NCBI RefSeq assembly: GCF_019207085.1
Contig: NZ_JAATOM010000008.1
Span: forward strand, 1-64,000
Source: Variovorax sp. dw_308
GTDB lineage: Bacteria > Pseudomonadota > Gammaproteobacteria > Burkholderiales > Burkholderiaceae_C
Direction of reading: 5' to 3'
DNA: 64,000 bases
Part shown: piece by piece, positions 62,629-64,000 of the stretch
Numbering within the stretch: position 1 is the stretch's first letter
Layout of the letters: each line of letters starts with the position of its first letter
Translations under genes and position numbers: made by a program
The notes under the pieces: model-generated
What the model was told of the DNA's origin: nothing
What the model saw: only the letters and a program-made list of their open reading frames with translations
Databases searched by the model: none

Positions 62629-63222
62629 ATGGAAAAGACCGTAGAGTTCTATTTCGATTTCGGCAGCCCCGCCGCCTACCTGGCCGCGACGCAACTGCCG
62701 CACATCGCCGCCGACACCGGCGCGACGATCGACTGGAGACCGATGCTGCTCGGCGGCGTGTTCCAGGCCACCGGCAACCATTCGCCGGCCGAGATCAAGC
62801 CGAAGGGCCCGTACATGACGGAGGACCTGAAGCGCTTCGCCAGGCGCTATGGCGTGCCCTTTGCGCACAACGCGCACTTCCCGATCAACACGCTTCTGTT
62901 GATGCGCGCCGCGACGGGCATCCAGGCGCAGCAGCCGGAGCGCTTTGCAGCGTTGGTCAAGGCCGTCTTCGACGCGATCTGGGTCAATGGCAAGAACATG
63001 AACGACCCGGCCGTCGTCGGCGGGGTCTTGCAGGCCGCCGGCTTCGACGCGGCCGAGGTGCTCGCACTCGCGAACGCGCAGGGCACCAAGGACAAGCTCA
63101 AGGCCACCACGCAGGAGGCCGTCGAGCGCGGCGTGTTCGGCGCACCTACGATGTTCGTCGGCAAGGACATGTTCTGGGGCCAGGACCGCCTGGACTTCGT
63201 CAGGGAGTACCTGGCTGCATGA
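62629..63222 (+). CDS. 2-hydroxychromene-2-carboxylate isomerase / DsbA-like protein
   Basis: This thioredoxin-fold (kappa-GST-like) protein of 197 residues starts VEFYFDFGSPAAYLAATQLP, where the Ser replaces the DsbA CxxC Cys and holds glutathione. WRPMLLGGVFQATGN and GVFGAPTMFVGKDMFWGQDR (cis-Pro loop) complete the family pattern. HCCA isomerases act in naphthalene breakdown, but many homologues lie in acyl-CoA clusters with unknown substrates, as here. It lies 26 bases after the SDR. Confidence 0.88.
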   Translation: MEKTVEFYFDFGSPAAYLAATQLPHIAADTGATIDWRPMLLGGVFQATGNHSPAEIKPKGPYMTEDLKRFARRYGVPFAHNAHFPINTLLLMRAATGIQAQQPERFAALVKAVFDAIWVNGKNMNDPAVVGGVLQAAGFDAAEVLALANAQGTKDKLKATTQEAVERGVFGAPTMFVGKDMFWGQDRLDFVREYLAA

Positions 63223-63265
63223 GCCAAGCCCCCTTTTTCTTCACTTCTGAATTGAGCACAGCACC

Positions 63266-64000
63266 ATGACCGACATCCTCGTCCACACCGAAGCCGGTGT
63301 GATGACTCTGACCTTCAACCGCCTCGAGCGCAAGAACTCGATCACCGGCGCGATGTACAACGCGCTGTCCGATGCGATCGAGCAGGCTAGCGCCGACGCC
63401 GCCGTGCGCACCGTGCTGATCCAGGGCGACCCGACCATCTTCAGCGCCGGCAACGACATCGGCGACTTCATGGCCCAGTCCGCCAAGCCGGCGTCGCCGA
63501 CCGAAGGCGAGTCGCCGGCCATCCGCTTCCTGCGCACCATCGCGGCTTTTCCGAAGCCTGTCGTCGCGAGCGTCTGCGGTCCGGCCGTCGGCATCGGCAC
63601 CACGCTGCTGTTCCATTGCGACATCGTGGTGGCGGGCGACAACGCAGCCTTCTCGATGCCTTTCGTCAACCTCGGCCTGGTGCCCGAGGCCGCATCCAGC
63701 ATGCTGGCGCCGCAGATGTTCGGCTACCACCGCGCCGCCGAGGCACTGCTGCTGGGCGAGCCCTTCATGGCCGAGGCCGCGCTCGAAGTGGGCCTGGTGA
63801 ACCGCGTCGTGCCGCCGACCGAGGCCAATGGCGTCGCCCAGGCGCAGGCTCGCAAGCTGGCCGCCAAGCCGCTTTCGGTGCTGGTCGAGACCAAGCGCCT
63901 GCTCAAGATGGGCCAGCAGCCCGCCGTGCTGGAGCGCATCGGCGTGGAAAGCGTGAGCTTTGCGAATGCGATGCGTGCACCGGCTGCCAAGGAAGCCTTC
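63266..64000 (+). CDS. Enoyl-CoA hydratase/isomerase, 3' end outside window
   Basis: The frame from ATG 63266 is open to the window edge (245 codons). It has the crotonase fold: GVMTLTFNRLERKNSITGAM, FSAGNDIGDF (first oxyanion loop), PVVASVCGPAVGIGTTLLFH (second loop) and GLVPEAASSMLAPQMFGYHR. An acidic residue at the usual hydratase position (VPEAAS) is present. It probably lacks only the last 10-20 residues. It follows the HCCA-isomerase-like gene by 43 bases. Confidence 0.9.
   Translation, partial: MTDILVHTEAGVMTLTFNRLERKNSITGAMYNALSDAIEQASADAAVRTVLIQGDPTIFSAGNDIGDFMAQSAKPASPTEGESPAIRFLRTIAAFPKPVVASVCGPAVGIGTTLLFHCDIVVAGDNAAFSMPFVNLGLVPEAASSMLAPQMFGYHRAAEALLLGEPFMAEAALEVGLVNRVVPPTEANGVAQAQARKLAAKPLSVLVETKRLLKMGQQPAVLERIGVESVSFANAMRAPAAKEAF

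Overview
This GC-rich 64 kb window most resembles a beta-proteobacterial chromosome of the Comamonadaceae (Variovorax/Acidovorax type). That placement is inferred from gene order (argB next to slmA, FadN/FadA-type beta-oxidation genes, TRAP transporters, an oxidative sugar-acid cluster) and from codon usage. It was not confirmed by a database search.

Layout. (1) 1-5.65 kb is a graveyard of insertion sequences: IS3, IS21, IS630 and IS66 fragments, with one AT-richer membrane glycosyltransferase gene between two inverted 77-bp IS3 ends. (2) 5.8-37.1 kb is a surface-polysaccharide (O-antigen/EPS) cluster. It makes GDP-mannose (manC), GDP-4-keto-6-deoxymannose (gmd), GDP-D-rhamnose (rmd) and GDP-L-fucose (fcl). 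It also carries a WecA-like lipid-carrier initiating transferase, a Wzm/Wzt ABC exporter, about nine intact glycosyltransferases, three intact methyltransferases and an OafA-type O-acyltransferase. Its left part (7-16 kb) is in decay, with a broken rmd copy, a frameshifted methyltransferase fusion, a methyltransferase lacking its N-terminus and a broken GT4. (3) 37.2-41.8 kb is core: argB, slmA, a NadM-Nudix protein and nicotinamide phosphoribosyltransferase. (4) 41.9-51.8 kb is a divergent sugar-acid/deoxysugar catabolic cluster: a GntR regulator, TRAP transporter, altronate-dehydratase-family enzyme, SMP-30 lactonase and Ldh-type dehydrogenase on one strand; two SDRs and an FAH-family hydrolase on the other. 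(5) 52-53.5 kb is dadA behind a tandem glycine riboswitch. (6) 53.7-64 kb is a TetR-fronted beta-oxidation cluster.

How it works together. Gmd feeds both Rmd and Fcl, so the polymer probably contains D-rhamnose and L-fucose built on a WecA-primed lipid and exported by Wzm/Wzt. Several otherwise unrelated proteins in this cluster share a coiled coil followed by an S-W-R-x-x-x-P-L-R tail. This is the most system-like unexplained feature in the window. The nearby catabolic cluster has the enzyme classes needed for non-phosphorylative oxidation of L-fucose-like sugars.
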